NCBI RefSeq assembly: GCF_000611645.1
Contig: NW_014011502.1
Location: forward strand, 1 to 10,387
Length of the DNA: 10,387 nucleotides
DNA from: Monoraphidium neglectum
Taxonomy: Eukaryota > Chlorophyta > Chlorophyceae > Sphaeropleales > Selenastraceae
Direction of reading: 5' to 3'
Part shown: in pieces, positions 7,288 through 10,387 of the stretch
Layout of the letters: every line of letters begins with the position of its first letter
Position numbering within the stretch: position 1 is the first letter of the stretch
Program-made: the position numbers and the translations under genes
Notes under the pieces: model-generated
The model's database searches: none
What the model saw: the letters and a program-made list of their open reading frames with translations, nothing else
Told to the model about the DNA's origin: nothing

Positions 7288-8084
7288 GGCGGCAGCGGTG
7301 GCGGCGGCTGCTGCTGCTGTCGTGGCAACTGCTGCTGCGGCTGCTGCTGCTGCTGCTGCTGCTCCTGCACCTGCACCTGCTGCTGCGGCTCCCGCCGCCA
7401 CTCGGTTGAGCTCTCCTCAAAGCTCAGCAGCTCAGGCGTGGAGCTGCCCAGCCGCGCCTGGCCGTCCGGCGACACCGCCGGCACGCCCCACTCCGGCGGC
7501 TGCTGTTGCTGCTGCAGCCGCTGCCACTGCCGCTGCTGCTGCAGCTGCCCGCCCGCCGCCCCCGCCTCCAGGTGTGGAACCTCCGGGATACCCGGCAGCG
7601 GCGCCGCGGCGAAGGGTGGCAGCGGCGCCGCCGCCGCCGCTGCCGATGAGGAGGCCTGCGCCGCCGTCGCGACCGCGACCGCCGCGTCGACAACCGCCCC
7701 ATTGACCTGGTGCGGGTGCTGGTGCCCGTGGTGCGGCGCCGCCAGGTGCGCCGCCGCCGCCGCCGCGGCCTGCGCCTGGCGCCGCTGCTCCTGCTGGCGC
7801 GCGGCTTGGCGGTGCAGGTGGCGCTCGTGCTGCGCAGCTGCTGCGGCCGCAGCCGCGGCGGCCGCCTGCTGGACTTGGTGCTGCACGGCGGCCCTCAGGT
7901 CTGCCCGGCTCTGGCCGTCAATTTTTTGGCCCTCCAATAACGAGTACATGTTTTCGTCCCGGGCCAGCAGGTGGCCGACGCAGAAGCAGAAGTCGAAGGA
8001 CACGTGATCTGGTCCGAGGTTGTCGGCCATGTGCACGAGGATGCGCTGCAGGGCGACGCCCTTGGTCACGCCGACGGGGCGGAC
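5850..8084 (-). CDS. TPS1: TPS terminal exon: end of phosphatase-like domain plus long low-complexity tail
   Basis: This exon has 744 codons from the CATCAG acceptor to a TGA at 5852-5850, against 22-38 codons in the other visible exons. Residues 1 to about 50 finish the conserved domain (VRPVGVTKG, DFCFCVGHLLARDENMY). Then come a Q/A-rich linker, glutamine tracts, and a conserved island at about 7050-6860 that includes FLYTCTVGRVKSKARFSL and VAALLEAIV. This island resembles the short C-terminal tail motif I recall from plant TPS proteins. About 335 further residues rich in Q, G, P and A follow. The frame stays open for 2.2 kb despite many indel-prone repeats, which argues that it is translated. 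The TGA overlaps a possible splice donor (see findings). Confidence 0.88.
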
Positions 8085-9849
8085 CTGATGGGAGGGGGGT
8101 TTGGGGGGTGGGATGTGTGTTGTGGACCATGAGGGGCGAGCAGGTGCTGTTCCGGCGGCGGCCAGCCGAGCGCGTGCGGCCTGGTAGCCAGCCGGTCACC
8201 TAGCTGACAACCCCTTGGAGTCAGGGTGTCAGTTGCACACACACAGGGGCTTTGCACGTGCGACCGTACTGGTGGTTGGTCGACCCTCAGCCCCGCGCCG
8301 CGAGGGCCCTTTGCCCGATGAGCAGCGCGGCGCTCAGACAGCATGGCATCTGTCAGCCGTCTCCATTTGAATGCACGCAGGGGCGTGATCTGGGGGCGCA
8401 CCTCCACGCTGCGGCCGCCCTGGATGATCTCCACCGGCGCGTTGCTGATTGGGCCGGTCCACAGGTGCTGCAGGCGTAGAAGTGCCCGATGCAGGGTTGC
8501 GGGCGGGGGCCGGGAGGTCAAGGCTGCAGAGAACAAGATTTGGACAGCACAGCCCTAGGCTACCCGCACCAGCCAGCAGGCATCGTCCACTTTGAAACTC
8601 CCTGCATACGGCGCAACCATGCGAGCGGCCGAGGCAGGCATCGTCCCATCAGGCGTTGGCAAAGGGTCCCGCGGGCCTCGACTCGACGCCGCGGCAGCAA
8701 TTCCCCTGTGCCCGTCCTTGAACCCTACTGGGTGCCCCGCGCCCCTGGTCTATGCTACTCTACTCTACTCTACTCATCGATTTCCCTCGACAATCTCTTG
8801 AAATCATCTGCCCGGTCTACTCTGATCTACTATAGTCATTAAGATCCTTCGGAATCGCCTGGTGTCATATCTGTCTGTTCACCTGCAGGAGGTCCCTGGC
8901 CTGCAGGCGGCCAAACTCCAGGTCAGCGTGCTTGTAGTTCCACACCAGGCTCGTCTCACGCACCTCCACAAACGACCTGGGCGTGGTAAGAGGTGAAGGC
9001 CAGCTTATTGGTCGATTGAACGATAGCTGATTAAGCATTTTCCTTGCAGGGACGCTTGCTGGATCGACCGCAACGCCATTTTGCAAAGGCGTCAGGCAGG
9101 CAGGGGCGACGCCCGGAGGCGCCTCTGGCCGTGCGTCACCCGGGCCGCGCCGTCACCCTGGCGCCACGCCGGACCGCCGTTCACTGTGAAGTTCACAGCT
9201 CACCGTGGTGTCCTCTCGCAGAAGTAGTCGAGCACCAGCTGGACGCTCTCCATCCACTCCTTTGGCAGCGTGTCAAACAGGCACACCCACTCCTGTTTTT
9301 TCCGGGAGGGGGGCAAAAAGGGCACGATGGTGTCAACGCGTGCAGGACTGGGGCGGGCGCGCGGGGCGGGCAGCATGGATGGAGGGCAGAACGATAGGAG
9401 GGGTGGGGTGGATTAGGGTGTCATGGAGAGGACGATGACGTCACAGGTGAATCACAGGGGTCACATCGGGACAGGGTGAGCGGGACCTGGGCGCCTGCAT
9501 GTAGGGACGGCAGGGAGGGGCAGCAAGTCTGTGCGCCGGACCGCGCGCCCCGTGGCCGCTCACCGCAAGCGCCGCGCCGCCCTCCGAGTCGATGCTGGGC
9601 GGCGGGCGCAGGTAGACGCCGTTCTCCGCGGCCAGCCACACGGGCAGCACCCCAAACGTCTCCTCGAGCTTGTGGCACTGCAGTCGCGGTGACATCATCG
9701 TGCGTCATCGCGACGCGCCGCAGAGGGAGGGTGTTGAAGAGGAGTAGTGGGTGGGTGTAGTGCATTGAATCTGCGCAGATACATCCACGGGCTGGAAAAT
9801 GCACATCCACACCGCCAGGGTGCGGCGCAAGACGACATCTTGATAACGT

Positions 9850-9890
<41 letters not shown>

Positions 9891-10034
9891 AACACACACT
9901 TACACGCACAGAGTGTAGCCAGCACACGCAGCGCGCCGCACGTTTCCCGCACCTCGCTGCCGCTGAAGAGCACCACCGTGTTGGCGGGGTCCTCGCACAA
10001 CTCCTTGATGCAGTCAATGACGCGGGGGTTGACC
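5850..10034 (-). CDS. TPS1: TPS1-type (class I) trehalose-6-phosphate synthase, 3' part, six exons
   Basis: Enzymes of this family make trehalose-6-phosphate from UDP-glucose and glucose-6-phosphate. Only the C-terminal part is in the window; the GT20 synthase domain is off the right edge. Exons join in phase: 10034-9953, 9677-9564, 9292-9204, 8976-8883, 8467-8402, 8084-5850. The joined protein (892 visible residues) has the signatures of plant class I TPS: FSGSE, VWLAAENGVYLR, KEWMESV, DYFCERTPRS, ETSLVWNYK, EFGRLQARDLLQHLWTGPIS, GGRSVEVRPVGVTKG and DFCFCVGHLLARDENMY. Class I proteins carry a phosphatase-like domain that lacks the acidic phosphatase motif, as here (VGHLLARDEN in place of a GDDR-type motif), so the domain is probably structural or regulatory. 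A very long low-complexity C-terminus follows. Class assignment rests on motif recognition from memory; family identity is near certain. Confidence 0.93.
6282..6320 (-). repeat. CAG/GAG glutamine-rich tract in the TPS terminal exon
   Basis: Nine CTG triplets (6285-6311, plus strand) are flanked by CTC and further CTG triplets. On the coding strand this is a run of about nine glutamines bounded by glutamates. Confidence 0.92.
6757..6828 (-). repeat. Interrupted glutamine tracts (CAG, CAA and EPQQ units) in the TPS terminal exon
   Basis: Runs of CTG with two CTG-to-TTG changes (CAA codons) and repeated CTCCTGCTGCGG units encode glutamine runs separated by EPQQ. The CAA interruptions contrast with the pure run at 7245-7286. 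Confidence 0.9.
7245..7286 (-). repeat. Pure (CAG)14 tract in the TPS terminal exon
   Basis: Fourteen uninterrupted CTG triplets on the plus strand read as 14 CAG codons, a run of 14 glutamines flanked by prolines (LPP before, PRLRLS after). No CAA interruptions are present, so length variation between strains is likely. Confidence 0.97.
8085..8401 (-). other. TPS intron e-f (317 bp)
   Basis: From GTGCGC after exon e to CATCAG before the terminal exon. It has a C-rich pyrimidine tract just before the acceptor. No other feature was recognised. Confidence 0.75.
8402..8467 (-). CDS. TPS1: TPS exon e
   Basis: Flanked by CTGCAG and GAG/GTGCGC, 22 codons, phase 0 at both ends. It encodes HLWTGPISNAPVEIIQGG and RSVE. 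The junction into the next exon restores the family motif SVEVRPVGVTKG, which fixes both splice sites. Confidence 0.93.
8468..8882 (-). other. TPS intron d-e (415 bp) with a TACTC repeat
   Basis: It is notably AT-richer at 8740-8880, with four or so TACTC pentamers at about 8755-8776 and related TCTACT units to 8833. CAGGCATCGTCC occurs at about 8577 and again at 8636. No coding content was recognised. Confidence 0.75.
8883..8976 (-). CDS. TPS1: TPS exon d
   Basis: Flanked by CGCCCAG and CTGCAG/GTGAAC; one base plus 31 codons. It holds SFVEVRETSLVWNYKHAD and EFGRLQARDLLQ, among the most conserved segments of the TPS C-terminal domain. Confidence 0.93.
9204..9292 (-). CDS. TPS1: TPS exon c
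   Basis: Flanked by AAACAG and CG/GTGAGC, 29 codons plus two bases. It reads EWVCLFDTLPKEWMESV, then a helix ending in DYFCERTP. The last arginine codon is split by the intron and completed by the first base of the next exon (CG + G). Confidence 0.92.
9564..9677 (-). CDS. TPS1: TPS exon b
   Basis: Flanked by CTGCAG and GCG/GTGAGC, 38 codons, phase 0 at both ends. It starts CHKLEETFG and contains LPVWLAAENGVYLRPPP, the strongly conserved WLAAENG strand of class I TPS proteins. Confidence 0.92.
9849..9905. repeat. (AC)n microsatellite in TPS intron a-b
   Basis: About 19 AC units with flanking interrupted repeats. In the sense direction it is a TG tract starting about 45 nt below the exon a donor. 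Confidence 0.95.
9953..10034 (-). CDS. TPS1: TPS exon a (first visible): phosphatase-like domain, SGS motif
   Basis: The acceptor is CTCACAG and the donor GAG/GTGCGG. It codes for 27 residues from VNPRVIDCIKELCEDP through NTVVLFSGSE, plus one base that completes a codon begun upstream. SGS is the class I form of the second HAD motif, where active phosphatases have SGR. The conserved serine is kept. Confidence 0.9.
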
Positions 10035-10387
10035 CTGTGAGAGTGAGTAGGGGAGGGGGTCATTGAGGGGGGTGACGTGAGGTGGGTGAGGACGCGCTTT
10101 GGTTGGGGGAGGGGAGGCGAGCATGGTATGCCGAGCGGGTTGACTGTAATAGGGGAGGGAGGTTCAAGGGTGAAAGTCCGTGCAGGGGTGGAGCCAGGTG
10201 TTTCATAAGGTGTGGGATGGCGCGCGCGATGACCCTTGAGTTGCAACGCGAGGTCAAAGACAGGGGAGAGTGGCTTGAGGTTGCGTGCAGGGCGAGGGAG
10301 GTTGCGGGGCGACTCAGGCGGGTTGCAAGCGAGGCGGGGCGAGAGAGGGGGGGAGGAAGAGGTTGGGGCAGGAACGATGGGCTCTTT
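10035..10387 (-). other. TPS intron upstream of exon a, cut by the window edge
   Basis: The plus strand is rich in runs of three or more G (pyrimidine-rich in sense), which suits an intron leading to the CTCACAG acceptor. No TPS exon was recognised in it. Confidence 0.7.

Noticed and set aside
6943..8007. A 354-residue plus-strand frame, very rich in Cys and Ala, opposite the TPS terminal exon
   Set aside because: It is the antisense of CAG/GCG-rich coding sequence (CTG and GCC runs read as C and A); no family motif, while the minus strand carries clear TPS motifs.

Overview
The window looks like nuclear DNA of a green alga (Chlorophyta, probably Chlorophyceae). It is GC-rich, both genes are cut into many short exons by GT-AG introns, there are many (AC)n microsatellites and CAG-coded glutamine tracts, and a TGTAA polyadenylation signal of the kind used by chlorophyte algae lies between the two genes. 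The species cannot be named from the sequence.

Both genes lie on the minus strand, so they read from high to low coordinates. Positions 10387 to 5850 hold the 3' part of a TPS1-type (class I) trehalose-6-phosphate synthase. Its last six coding exons are visible: five short ones (66-114 nt) that encode the phosphatase-like C-terminal domain, and one 2.2-kb terminal exon. That exon carries the end of the domain, a short conserved tail motif, and about 600 residues of glutamine, alanine, proline and glycine low-complexity sequence. The synthase (GT20) domain is beyond the right edge.

Positions 5849 to 5258 are the 3' UTR of that gene, a TGTAA signal at 5580-5576, and the putative promoter and 5' UTR of the next gene. 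From 5257 down to the left edge lies a guanylate-binding-protein-like (GBP, dynamin superfamily) large GTPase. Ten exons (377 residues) can be joined with consistent reading phase, covering the whole G domain and the start of the helical region. Its 3' end is beyond the left edge.

The most unusual structure is inside the GBP gene. The 3' part of exon 7 occurs in three tandem copies (two extra ones in the following intron), and the 3' part of exon 10 occurs in two. In both cases each copy includes the 5' splice site and the start of the intron, and the period is about 222-223 bp (216 where one copy has a 6-nt deletion). The spacers of the exon-7 array are degenerate telomere-like CCCTGAA/CCCTGGA repeats. 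No CRISPR array, insertion sequence, tRNA or rRNA was seen. The two genes have no evident functional link and are simply head-to-tail neighbours.
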